Of a DNA stretch of 64,000 nucleotides, positions 33,326 to 41,352 are shown piece after piece. The notes below the pieces were generated by a model. That model did not search any database. It worked only from the letters and a program-made list of their open reading frames with translations, and was not told the DNA's origin. Within the stretch, counting starts at the first letter, position 1; every line of letters begins with the position of its first letter. Position numbers and translations under genes: made by a program. This stretch comes from Candidatus Gastranaerophilales bacterium (GTDB taxonomy: Bacteria > Cyanobacteriota > Vampirovibrionia > Gastranaerophilales > Gastranaerophilaceae). The stretch lies in NCBI GenBank assembly GCA_944326425.1, contig CALVDX010000001.1:124001-188000 (forward strand), written 5' to 3'.

Positions 33326-34285
33326 ATGAGAATACTATTTGTAATAGACAAAGTTGAGTATAAATATTTTGAGTTTAATAATCTGGTAACAAATTTTTGG
33401 CTGATAAAAGAATATGCTCAAAATAATGATGTTTATATATCAATAATAAACAGGCTTTCGTTAAAAGGTGACAAGGCTTTTGCTTTATGTAATAAAGTTC
33501 TTGCCGCTGGTGATGATATTATTTATGATAAAACATTTGTTAATCTTGAGATAGATAGCTTTGAGTTAGTATTTTTCCGCCCTGATCCGCCGGTTGATAA
33601 TAATTATATTAATGGAACGTATATTTTTGATTTTGTTAAAAAACCTTTTGTTGTTAATAACCCTGAGTCAATCAGGAATTTTAATGAAAAAATACACGCT
33701 TTAAAATTTAAGGAGTATATGCCGGAAACAATAGTTTCTTCCTCCCTTGATGAAATTGAAGAATTTCTGCGGCGGCAGGGCGAAATAATACTTAAACCGC
33801 TGGATAAATGTTTTGGTGCGGGGGTTATGTATCTTAAACACGGGGATTTGAACACAAGAAGTATTATTAACATGATGACTTCTAACGAAACATCGTTTAC
33901 AATGGTTCAAAAATATATATCATCCGGTATTTATGGTGATAAACGTGTTTTGACACTTGGAAATCAGGTTCTGGATTATTGTATTGTAAAACATGCTACT
34001 GCTGATGACTTTAAATTTAATAATCACAGCGATGCGTATATAACAAAAGGCAGTTTGACAGAAGAAGAAAAAACTAATTTCAGCAGAGTAGCTCAGGAAT
34101 TAAATAATTCCGGCATTTATATGGCAGGGCTGGATGTCATCGACGGTAAAATTATTGAAATAAACGTTACCAGTCCGTGCTATTTTATAAAGGAAATTAA
34201 CGCATTTTTTGGAATTAGCCTTGAGAAGCAGATTTGCAATTATTTTTTGGAAAACTCTTGTTATAAAGTCAAAAATGTAGTATAA
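33326..34285 (+). CDS. Glutathione synthetase-like ATP-grasp ligase
   Basis: The 319-residue protein follows prokaryotic GshB: MRILFVIDKVEYKYFEFNN at the start, FFRPDPPVDNNYINGTYI, VVNNPESIRNFNEK, the ATP-grasp segment IILKPLDKCFGAGV, and EINVTSPCYFIKEIN at the metal site. GshB joins gamma-Glu-Cys and Gly. No gshA is nearby, so the substrate could be another dipeptide thiol precursor. ATGAGG precedes the ATG. It may be under a hairpin or operator just upstream. Confidence 0.85.
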   Translation: MRILFVIDKVEYKYFEFNNLVTNFWLIKEYAQNNDVYISIINRLSLKGDKAFALCNKVLAAGDDIIYDKTFVNLEIDSFELVFFRPDPPVDNNYINGTYIFDFVKKPFVVNNPESIRNFNEKIHALKFKEYMPETIVSSSLDEIEEFLRRQGEIILKPLDKCFGAGVMYLKHGDLNTRSIINMMTSNETSFTMVQKYISSGIYGDKRVLTLGNQVLDYCIVKHATADDFKFNNHSDAYITKGSLTEEEKTNFSRVAQELNNSGIYMAGLDVIDGKIIEINVTSPCYFIKEINAFFGISLEKQICNYFLENSCYKVKNVV

Positions 34286-34374
34286 TTCACCTATATAGTG
34301 TATATCTATATTTAAAATATATACTATCATGTAAGAAGAGTTGACTAAGAGTTATATTTAATTAAAAGGTAGAT

Positions 34375-35136
34375 ATGAGAAAGCATATTTTTTTATTAGG
34401 ATTAGCATTGATGTTTGCAGGCGCATCGGTTTTAAATGTACAAGCTGCGCAAAAAAGTGATTTAAATACGGCAATAAGTATGTATAAGGCCGGGAACTAT
34501 TCCGGATGTATTCAAACCCTTGGTCCCTTGCTCTCCAAGGATCCTTCTAATGCAGTTGCACATTATTATATGGCAATGGCCAGCGTTCAAGCAGGTCGTG
34601 TTGAAGATGCAATCAGCCACTATGATTCGGTTATACAGCTGAATACACAGGAAACTCTTGTAAGATATGCTAAACGCGGTAAGCTTTGTCTTGAAGATGC
34701 AGAACAATGCAATGCAAACAATACGCTGGATGATTTTATACGCAGCAGCCGCGGTTTTGATATAACGAATGCTGTTAAAAATAACATTGAAACCCAAAAG
34801 CTTGAAAGTATCAGAAGGGATATAAACGATAATAAAGAAATACCGGCTGAACGCTTTAATCAGTATAAAAGATTTACCGGCAGTGCTGATACAGCTCCTT
34901 CTAATGATGAAATAGTTGCTGCTCTTCGTACACTGCAAAGAGCCGGTTTCGGTGCACCTGCTATGCCTTATTCGGATTTAAGTGCTATTTATGCAGGTAC
35001 GGTTCCTTCTGGAAACTATGATTCTATGGCTAATCTTATGAATTTACTTTCCGGTACAAATAATGCACGAAATACAAACGGTGTAGATCCTAAAGTTCTT
35101 CAGACTATTATGACATCTCAAATGATGGGCTTATAA
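34375..35136 (+). CDS. Exported TPR protein
   Basis: The 253-residue protein has a Sec signal (MRKHIFLLGLALMFAGASVLNVQA) and two TPR units (AISMYKAGNYSGCIQTLGPL; AHYYMAMASVQAGRVEDAIS). A charged helical middle and a Gly/Ser/Asn-rich C-terminus follow. It is the first gene of the run to fliW and csrA (13 nt apart). TPR proteins at the head of flagellar regulatory operons may aid assembly at the envelope; here that is a guess. AAAAGGTAG precedes the ATG. Confidence 0.75.
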   Translation: MRKHIFLLGLALMFAGASVLNVQAAQKSDLNTAISMYKAGNYSGCIQTLGPLLSKDPSNAVAHYYMAMASVQAGRVEDAISHYDSVIQLNTQETLVRYAKRGKLCLEDAEQCNANNTLDDFIRSSRGFDITNAVKNNIETQKLESIRRDINDNKEIPAERFNQYKRFTGSADTAPSNDEIVAALRTLQRAGFGAPAMPYSDLSAIYAGTVPSGNYDSMANLMNLLSGTNNARNTNGVDPKVLQTIMTSQMMGL

Positions 35137-35149
35137 TTCAGAGGGTAGA

Positions 35150-35590
35150 ATGGATATAGAAACTAGCAGGTTCGGTAAAATAACTGTTAATGAGGAAAAA
35201 CTGTTTAACTTTGTTCTTCCGGTAGTAGGCTTTGATGAGTTGTCTAAGTTTGTTTTGCTTGAACATAGTAATGACTCTATGTTTAAATGGCTTCAGTCTG
35301 TTGAAAACCCGTTATTAGCGTTTCCAATAGTTTCTTGTGCAAATCTATCAATGGATTATGTTATTGATTTGCCGGATAGTGCGGTTGAAGCTTTGCAGAT
35401 AGAAAATGTTGATGATTTGCTGGTTATGAATATAGCCTCAATTCCATCTTCTGATCCATCAGGCGCAACTATTAATTTACTGGCTCCGCTTATATTTAAT
35501 ATAAAAAACAAATTGGCAGGACAAATAATTTTATCAGGGTCCGGTTATGAAGTCAGCTGCCCTATATTTGAGAAGGGAGACGCTGAATAA
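35150..35590 (+). CDS. fliW: Flagellar assembly factor FliW
   Basis: The 146-residue protein starts with the family pattern TSRFGKITVNEEKLFNFVLPVVGFDELSKFVLLEH. The mid-section ESVENPLLAF-like FKWLQSVENPLLAFPIV and the late LLAPLIFNIKNKLAGQIIL are also typical. FliW binds flagellin and antagonises CsrA, linking flagellin assembly to translation. It overlaps csrA by 1 nt (TAATG). Although no structural flagellar gene is in this window, the fliW-csrA pair is a strong sign of flagellar regulation. Confidence 0.95.
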   Translation: MDIETSRFGKITVNEEKLFNFVLPVVGFDELSKFVLLEHSNDSMFKWLQSVENPLLAFPIVSCANLSMDYVIDLPDSAVEALQIENVDDLLVMNIASIPSSDPSGATINLLAPLIFNIKNKLAGQIILSGSGYEVSCPIFEKGDAE

Positions 35591-35928
35591 TGCTGGTTAT
35601 TGCAAGAAAAAACGGACAAAAAATTATTATAAATGATAATATCGAAGTAACAGTAATAGAAACAAAACCCGGCTCATGCCGTCTTGCTATAAAGGCTCCG
35701 CTGGAAGTAAAAATTTATCGTGAAGAAGTTTATATGCAAATAAAAATGGCTAACATGGTTGGCCAAAATACTACGGATGATTTGATTGCTCAAGTTGATG
35801 CAATTCTTAAGAAACCCGATGGTAAAGTTAATAAATCTATTGTAAGACATTCTGATGAAGAATTTATTGCGGATGCCAAGCCAAATAAAAGGATTATTAT
35901 AAAGAAAATTAATGAAAACAACTCTTAA
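35590..35928 (+). CDS. csrA: Carbon storage regulator CsrA with extended C-terminus
   Basis: CsrA binds GGA motifs in mRNA leaders and represses translation. Residues 1-55 match (MLVIARKNGQKIIINDNIEV, VRLAIKAP-like CRLAIKAPLEVKIYREEVY). The protein is 112 residues, about 45 longer than usual, with a charged tail ending in KRIIIKKINENNS. The tail could change RNA or FliW binding. It overlaps the next gene by 17 nt and is directly coupled to fliW. Confidence 0.93.
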   Translation: MLVIARKNGQKIIINDNIEVTVIETKPGSCRLAIKAPLEVKIYREEVYMQIKMANMVGQNTTDDLIAQVDAILKKPDGKVNKSIVRHSDEEFIADAKPNKRIIIKKINENNS

Positions 35929-36517
35929 TACTCCTGCCGTGAAGATGCTTTTAAACGGGGATTATATTTCTGCTCTGAATGATATTAATATTTCTGATGA
36001 GCCTCTTTTGTGCGCTTATGCCTTATTTTTGGCCGGCGATTTTGATAAAGCAAGGCAGTTTTTGTTACAGATTGATTCAATACGTGCAAATTGGCTTAAA
36101 GAATTAATTAATTTAATGATTAGCGGGGAAATGCAGAAACCGACATATTTTGAAGTTAGAAACTTTTTGGAACTTGACATAGACCTGTTTATTGTCTCTC
36201 AAAAAATAAATTTTCTGGAAAAACTGCTGAAGTCATCTGCAAGATTAGCGGAGGTTAATAAAGAAACCTATAAACTTATCGGCAGAGTGTTATTCAATAA
36301 TAATTTACTATCTCTTTCCAAGTATTACTTTGATTTGTATAAAAATATGGTTTACTATGACCCTGAACTTCATTTTATGTATGCTAAATACTATATATTG
36401 CAAAAAGATTATAAAACTGCGCTGGATTCAATAAACAGCTGTCTGGCGGCTCTTCCGGAATATTATCCTGCAAAAATTCTGAAAAGGGATATAATAGGTT
36501 TATTGAACGGATTGTAA
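35912..36517 (+). CDS. TPR-like helical protein at the end of the fliW-csrA operon
   Basis: The 201-residue protein is all-helical with a terminal TPR-like pair (HFMYAKYYILQKDYKTALDS, then LAALPEYYPAKILK). It has no signal peptide. It starts inside csrA, overlapping by 17 nt, so it is translated with it. The coupling suggests a role in the same regulation, though no domain is identified. Confidence 0.65.
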   Translation: MKTTLNTPAVKMLLNGDYISALNDINISDEPLLCAYALFLAGDFDKARQFLLQIDSIRANWLKELINLMISGEMQKPTYFEVRNFLELDIDLFIVSQKINFLEKLLKSSARLAEVNKETYKLIGRVLFNNNLLSLSKYYFDLYKNMVYYDPELHFMYAKYYILQKDYKTALDSINSCLAALPEYYPAKILKRDIIGLLNGL

Positions 36518-36556
36518 CAAAAAGGTAAATTTTTATTAAAATCGTACTTTTAGTTA

Positions 36557-36585
36557 TTCACAAAATTAGATTTAAAGTGTACCAT
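36557..36585 (+). promoter_or_regulatory. Promoter giving a leaderless mRNA for the acyltransferase
   Basis: TTCACA (36557-36562), 17 nt, TACCAT (36580-36585), then 7 nt to the ATG. No Shine-Dalgarno is present. Confidence 0.55.
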
Positions 36586-36592
36586 ATAAACT

Positions 36593-37411
36593 ATGATTGA
36601 ATTAGATAGACTGTATGCAGATGTAGAACCGACTAAGCGCAGAAATATTAATGAAAAATTTCGTCCGGCAAAGACTTCCCCATTCTGGCTATGGGTTGCG
36701 GACAGATTTTTTTATGGCATGCTTGAAAACAGATTCTATGCATTCAGGTATAAAGGGGCTGAAAATTTTTATAACAGAGACCAGAGTGTTCCGACTATAA
36801 TGTTTGCGCCGCATAGCAATTGGTGGGATGGTATTGTCGGGTATCATATTTGTAACAGAATATTTAAAAAAGAAATCCGGTTGATGGTTGAAGAATTAAA
36901 TCGTTTTCCTTTGTTGAGACGCGGCGGAGCGTTTTCTGTAAATAAAAAGTCGCCGCAGGCCTCTATGGAAGCCTTGAATTATGCTATCGACATTCTTTCT
37001 GATTTAAATAATATATTGTATATTTTCCCTCAGGGGATAATTAATCCGCCAAATTATCGTCCGATAGAGTTTCAGACCGGTCTGGTTTATATAGCGCAGA
37101 AGGCTGTTAAACGCTACGGGGCTGTTAACTTAGTTCCAATAGCTGTGAATTATTTCTTTTTAAGAGATAACAGGCCTGAAGTTCTGGTAGAAATAGGTAA
37201 AAGTATTTACCTTAATGAATTTAAAATTGATAGAAAGGGGTATACTCACTTTCTTGCAGAAGAACTTGAAAAGCTTTGTGACAGCCAGTTTGATGATATA
37301 AGGCATGCCCGTTTTGCAGGCTATGAAACACTTTTTCAGCAACGACTTAAGTGGTATAGAAGAATAGAGCAGCGATTAAAAAAAGTTGAACTCCCCAAAT
37401 CCGGTGTTTAG
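36593..37411 (+). CDS. 1-acylglycerol-3-phosphate acyltransferase-like (PlsC family)
   Basis: The 272-residue protein has the acyltransferase catalytic HxxxxD motif HSNWWD at residues 74-79, followed by the FPQGIINPP-type substrate motif. It transfers an acyl group to a lysophospholipid or a related acceptor at the membrane. The N-terminus is not a classical membrane span. Position after the TPR gene suggests its own transcription unit. Confidence 0.85.
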   Translation: MIELDRLYADVEPTKRRNINEKFRPAKTSPFWLWVADRFFYGMLENRFYAFRYKGAENFYNRDQSVPTIMFAPHSNWWDGIVGYHICNRIFKKEIRLMVEELNRFPLLRRGGAFSVNKKSPQASMEALNYAIDILSDLNNILYIFPQGIINPPNYRPIEFQTGLVYIAQKAVKRYGAVNLVPIAVNYFFLRDNRPEVLVEIGKSIYLNEFKIDRKGYTHFLAEELEKLCDSQFDDIRHARFAGYETLFQQRLKWYRRIEQRLKKVELPKSGV

Positions 37412-37452
37412 TTCTTGCTTTTATAAAAAAAAATATTAAAATATATAATGTT

Positions 37453-38082
37453 ATGATTAAACTGAGTAAAATATTTTTAGCATTATTTATTATTACACTG
37501 GCAATGCCTGTGCCGGCCAATCAATTAGAGTATACGGTTTCTCCGGAGACAAATACTGTTTCAGCTGTTTCTGATGATGAACAAAAAAGGCTGGAGGATA
37601 TTTATAGGAATTTAACGATGCCGGATTTTTCATATCAACATGATGTTGATCCCGAGCAGTATTATGATACCCAAAACACAACGTGGTCTCCGTATCCGCT
37701 TTTACGCTTAAACTCAGCATTATATTTTAAAGATATTGTTATAGAGCCCGGATATTATCTTTTAACTCCGCGTAAAAATCAGGATAACTGGTATTTATTA
37801 TTTAAAGAGGCAGGAAAAGTAAAACATATAATCCCTGTTTATGACAGAGGATATACTCCGGAAACTTTTTATGATGATAATATTCCTAAGCCTGAATTGA
37901 CGGCGAGGCAAAAGGTAAGGAATGCGGTTACAAACTTCGCGGGTAAGTTTAAGAGTTCAAAACGACCCAAGGAAAAACAATCTTATCTTGAAGTAAATGA
38001 TTTGAATAATAATTTTTTGCAGCTAATACTTTACTGGGGCGATTTTAAATATTATACAATTTTTAGAACAGTGCCTCTATAA
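37453..38082 (+). CDS. Exported protein of unknown function
   Basis: The 209-residue protein has a Sec signal (MIKLSKIFLALFIITLAMPVPA). It continues with a mature domain with aromatic-rich segments (YYDTQNTTWSPYPLLRL; IVIEPGYYLLTPRKNQDNWY) and a basic stretch near residue 160. I recognise no family. TATAAT lies only 3 nt before the ATG, so the promoter is uncertain. Confidence 0.7.
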   Translation: MIKLSKIFLALFIITLAMPVPANQLEYTVSPETNTVSAVSDDEQKRLEDIYRNLTMPDFSYQHDVDPEQYYDTQNTTWSPYPLLRLNSALYFKDIVIEPGYYLLTPRKNQDNWYLLFKEAGKVKHIIPVYDRGYTPETFYDDNIPKPELTARQKVRNAVTNFAGKFKSSKRPKEKQSYLEVNDLNNNFLQLILYWGDFKYYTIFRTVPL

Positions 38083-38088
38083 GATAAC

Positions 38089-38117
38089 TTGAACATATTT
38101 TTATTAAACGATATAAT
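38089..38117 (+). promoter_or_regulatory. Promoter giving a leaderless mRNA for the gene at 38124
   Basis: TTGAAC (38089-38094), 17 nt, TATAAT (38112-38117), then 6 nt to the ATG; no Shine-Dalgarno. Confidence 0.65.
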
Positions 38118-38123
38118 TCTTAT

Positions 38124-39083
38124 ATGGCAAAGATTAGGAAATTTTATTGCATAAAGAAAAAAGCGCGTCAGAACGAAGCAGGTTTGTACTCAATATCTTC
38201 TTACCGCTTTAGTCCTTTTTTGTTTTTTCATAGTATGCTGCCTTTAAAATTTAAATTCCGGAAAGAGTATTTTCAAGCTGTTAGTAATGGTGCTTTATTA
38301 GGAAGCATTGCAGTAAAATTTGTTAAAGGTATCCCATATAAAATAATTATTGATGAACTTCTTTTTGTGGAAGAAAATTATGATGTAGCAAAACAGCTTC
38401 TGGAGTTTGTGTTTTCTTATTATGGTGCAAAAGGGGCGGTATCTTACGGGATAAAGGTAAGTGATGTATATTCGGAATTGTTAAATATGCTTGTTACGCA
38501 ATATAATTTCAGACAGTGTTCGTATGAACGTTTATGGAAGGTAAGCAGGCGGAAATACGAGGAGTATGAGTATAATCTGAAGGCAAGAACCTTTAGAAAT
38601 AGTGATTCTGCTTCTGTTGCCATTATGTATAATGAGTCATTAATTTCGCATTTTAGAACGGCATTGTCTCTTGCAGCAAAATCCTTTACTGAACCGCTAT
38701 GCCCGGGAATTACCCAGGGAATAGAATATAAGTATATAGTTGAAGATAAAACTTCTTCAAATATGCTTGCTTATTTGTCAATATCATCAAATGATAACGA
38801 AAATTATGTTTTGGATATAGTTCAAACCTCCTGGTATGAGGCGCCGGTAAATGATATAATCGCATTTGCGTGTGCTGAGGTAAAGAAGAGAAATCTAAAT
38901 TTTTCTCTGTTTGTTAAGTCAAAAAAATATACCCAGTCGGGTGCTTTTTATGAAGAATTCTTTACAAAAAATAAATTTTTGTTATCCCAAACAGATATAT
39001 TGTTAATAAAAGATTATTATAAAACTATAAGTATTAAAAATGAAAAGAGCAAATTTGTAATGTTAGGGCAGCCGTCGTACTAG
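38124..39083 (+). CDS. GNAT-like acyltransferase (tentative)
   Basis: The 319-residue protein has two halves with GNAT-like strand-helix order: GALLGSIAVKFV, then LLFVEENYDVAKQLLEFVFSYYG at about 70-105, and YIVEDKTSSNMLAYLSISS with LDIVQTSWYE near 240. The acetyl-CoA-binding R/Q-x-x-G-x-G/A loop is not clear, so the assignment is weak. There is no signal or membrane segment. The stop abuts the convergent MBL gene. Confidence 0.45.
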   Translation: MAKIRKFYCIKKKARQNEAGLYSISSYRFSPFLFFHSMLPLKFKFRKEYFQAVSNGALLGSIAVKFVKGIPYKIIIDELLFVEENYDVAKQLLEFVFSYYGAKGAVSYGIKVSDVYSELLNMLVTQYNFRQCSYERLWKVSRRKYEEYEYNLKARTFRNSDSASVAIMYNESLISHFRTALSLAAKSFTEPLCPGITQGIEYKYIVEDKTSSNMLAYLSISSNDNENYVLDIVQTSWYEAPVNDIIAFACAEVKKRNLNFSLFVKSKKYTQSGAFYEEFFTKNKFLLSQTDILLIKDYYKTISIKNEKSKFVMLGQPSY

Positions 39084-39746
39084 TTACACTGTAATAACCT
39101 GATTAATGCTCATAATTTCAACGTGTTTTCCGTCACTTTCTGCAAGGGTTTTAAAATTGTGCGGATTTGCTTCTATAGCGGGGAAAGAATTATAATGCAT
39201 AGGAATAACTGTATTTGCGCCAAGCTTTTTAGCCGCTATTGCTGCATGTTCTTCATCCATTGTAAAATGTCCGCCAATAGGTAATAGTGCAACTTGCGGG
39301 GCATATAGGTCTTTGATAATATCCATTTCACTATTTAAGCAGGTATCACCGGCATGATAAATAGTTACACCGTCAATGTGAAAAACAATGCTGGCCGGCA
39401 TGCCCGCATATTGTCCGTCAGGGGTAGAAGAAGAATGGAAAGCCGGTGTAAAGACAACCCAGCCCCAGTTGAAGGATAATTTACTCCCAAAGGAGATGCC
39501 GTTAGTATATGCACCCTTATTTTGACAGTAATTTGCAAGTTCAAAAATTGCTGTTATTAGAGCCTTATGTTCTTTTGATATTTCAATTGCCGACCCTAAG
39601 TGGTCGCCATGTCCGTGAGTGAGGAAAATATTAATAATGTTGCTTGGAATGTAGTTTCTGTTAAGGGCAAGAAATGGATCAACAAGAATATTGCCGGATT
39701 TTGAAATAAATTCAAATGCACTGTGTCCTAAGTATTTTATTTGCAT
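39084..39746 (-). CDS. UPF0173-type metal-dependent hydrolase (MBL fold)
   Basis: The 220-residue protein has MQIKYLGHSAFEF, the THGHGDH zinc motif, GDTCLN and IPMHYNSFP, the pattern of the UPF0173 family of the metallo-beta-lactamase superfamily. The substrate is not known for the family. It has an AAGGAG-type site and is a single gene on the minus strand. Confidence 0.92.
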   Translation of the reverse strand: MQIKYLGHSAFEFISKSGNILVDPFLALNRNYIPSNIINIFLTHGHGDHLGSAIEISKEHKALITAIFELANYCQNKGAYTNGISFGSKLSFNWGWVVFTPAFHSSSTPDGQYAGMPASIVFHIDGVTIYHAGDTCLNSEMDIIKDLYAPQVALLPIGGHFTMDEEHAAIAAKKLGANTVIPMHYNSFPAIEANPHNFKTLAESDGKHVEIMSINQVITV

Positions 39747-39858
39747 TTTGTCTCCTTTTTATATGCTTGTATATTTATGCTCTTTAATTCTTTAAAAATT
39801 TATTCAAATTAATTATATCATTAAAAGAATAAGCTATAAATCTTATATACGATATTTC

Positions 39859-39885
39859 TAAAGTATTTATTTTTTTTGCCGTAAT
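39859..39885 (+). promoter_or_regulatory. Sigma-28 (FliA)-type promoter
   Basis: TAAAGTAT (39859-39866), 11 nt, GCCGTAAT (39878-39885). Spacing is exact for FliA promoters and the core TAAAG and GCCG are kept. It lies 23 nt before the ATG of the small gene at 39909. Confidence 0.7.
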
Positions 39886-39908
39886 AAGTTTATGAAAGGA
39901 TGAAAAAG

Positions 39909-40082
39909 ATGGCAAAAATAATAGAAAATATTGATGGAAAACGTAAGCTTATTAAATTATCATCAGATGATGTAATAAGTATTGTAAGAGAGTACCAAAA
40001 TATAACCCGCGGATGTATGACATGCAGAGAAATTAGGTCAGCGCTTTCAGATGCGGTTATATATGTTCCTGAGGAAATGTAA
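39909..40082 (+). CDS. Small sigma-28-driven protein (57 aa)
   Basis: The protein begins MAKIIENIDGKRKLIKLSSD and ends SALSDAVIYVPEEM, with a central CMTC pair in ITRGCMTCREI. I recognise no family; the pair may bind metal or form a disulphide. ATG 39909 has AAAGGA upstream (39896-39901) and is chosen over ATG 39900. Its FliA-type promoter links it to the flagellar regulon, possibly as a small regulator or secreted effector. Confidence 0.6.
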   Translation: MAKIIENIDGKRKLIKLSSDDVISIVREYQNITRGCMTCREIRSALSDAVIYVPEEM

Positions 40083-40108
40083 ATTTATATTTCATTAAGA
40101 ATATAATG

Positions 40109-40137
40109 TTTACATATTCTTTATTTTATAGTAAAAT
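40109..40137 (+). promoter_or_regulatory. Promoter giving a leaderless GTG-started mRNA
   Basis: TTTACA (40109-40114), 17 nt, TAAAAT (40132-40137), then 6 nt to GTG 40144. No Shine-Dalgarno is present. Confidence 0.6.
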
Positions 40138-40143
40138 TGTTTT

Positions 40144-41298
40144 GTGCAAGAAGTATTATTTTCATATATACAATTTTTAATATTACAGATATCGACACAT
40201 ACGTTAGAGTTTTTGTTGGTTTTTCTTGGTGTACCGGTGGTATGGCTGATTCTAAAGCTTACTAATATATTGTACGAGGACAGAGCTCTTTCTTTGGCAT
40301 CAATCGTATTTGCGTTATGTTCTGTTATTTCTGTAATAATGTTTTTTACAAATTCCTCTCCGTCTGATTATTACAAACCGCTATTGTTTCTTTTAGCGGG
40401 GATAATGACCTTTTTGTGTGTTTCTCCAATTTATTTGGAATCTCAGCCTTTTGAAATTAATAACCGTAAAAAATATTTCGCACTTGATGGCAATACTTTT
40501 CCTGTTGCACTTGTTACTCAGGTTAGTGTTAAAAGATGTTTTAAACGTACAAGCCCTTCTTGTAAAATGGAAATATTTCTTTCAGAGGAAGGGCAGCGGG
40601 CTCGTTCATTATATTATGAAACCAACGATGTCAAAAAGTTTAGAGAAGTTGTAGATTGGTTGAAAAAATATACAAAGATAGAGTATGATTCTTCTTTTAC
40701 CCAGGCAACCATTGAAAACCCTTCTTTTACTTTTATTTTTTCAATGGTGATGTTGTCTCTTCTTGTTTTTTGTTTTGTTATCCCTGCATCTGTGGATTTA
40801 AATCAAAAAAGAAATTCAAGAGCTTTGCCTGAGTATAAAATGTTGACACTCCCTAAAGAGATAAAAGAATCACTTAAAAAAAGTTCTTTAATTATAGATC
40901 CGTTTAAAGATGTCTTTACAAAACAAGGGATTCAGATTATAGTATTCGATGGTGCTCATAGTTCGCATTTTGTAGGTAATCTTAGAAAGGAATTATATTC
41001 ATATCCCGATCAAAGTTATGATTATAATATTGTGTTTGTAACACCTAAAGGAATGTCTTTAAAAACAGCATTGAGCGGTAAAGTTGCTCTTTCTTCTTCC
41101 CCGCAAAATGTTTATACAAAATATGTTGTAGATAATTGTAATAAATTTTGTCTGCTTGATAATGAATTAGGTGTATTTTACCGAACAAATCTTGAAACGA
41201 TTGATCCCCGTATTGGAAATGTTCAAGATGCAATTAATATGCTTACTTATGCTTCTGAAAAACGTCTTGATGCCAGAAAAAAAAGTTATTGCATCTAA
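40144..41298 (+). CDS. Membrane protein of unknown function, C-terminal frame shift likely
   Basis: The 384-residue protein has an N-terminal membrane segment (FLLVFLGVPVVWLILKL), further spans (LASIVFALCSVISVIMFF; PLLFLLAGIMTFLCVSPIYL) and one more near residue 205 (FIFSMVMLSLLVFCFVIPA), plus a soluble C-terminal domain. It ends at 41298 within an A8 run (41277-41284) followed by KSYCI. Skipping one A would continue the protein as KVIASKQAELERKAIEDEE to 41356, a charged helix typical of a real C-terminus. So either slippage or a sequence error affects the end. No domain is recognised. Confidence 0.7.
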   Translation: MQEVLFSYIQFLILQISTHTLEFLLVFLGVPVVWLILKLTNILYEDRALSLASIVFALCSVISVIMFFTNSSPSDYYKPLLFLLAGIMTFLCVSPIYLESQPFEINNRKKYFALDGNTFPVALVTQVSVKRCFKRTSPSCKMEIFLSEEGQRARSLYYETNDVKKFREVVDWLKKYTKIEYDSSFTQATIENPSFTFIFSMVMLSLLVFCFVIPASVDLNQKRNSRALPEYKMLTLPKEIKESLKKSSLIIDPFKDVFTKQGIQIIVFDGAHSSHFVGNLRKELYSYPDQSYDYNIVFVTPKGMSLKTALSGKVALSSSPQNVYTKYVVDNCNKFCLLDNELGVFYRTNLETIDPRIGNVQDAINMLTYASEKRLDARKKSYCI

Positions 41299-41352
41299 GC
41301 AGGCTGAGTTGGAAAGAAAAGCCATAGAAGATGAAGAATACGAAGATGAGTA

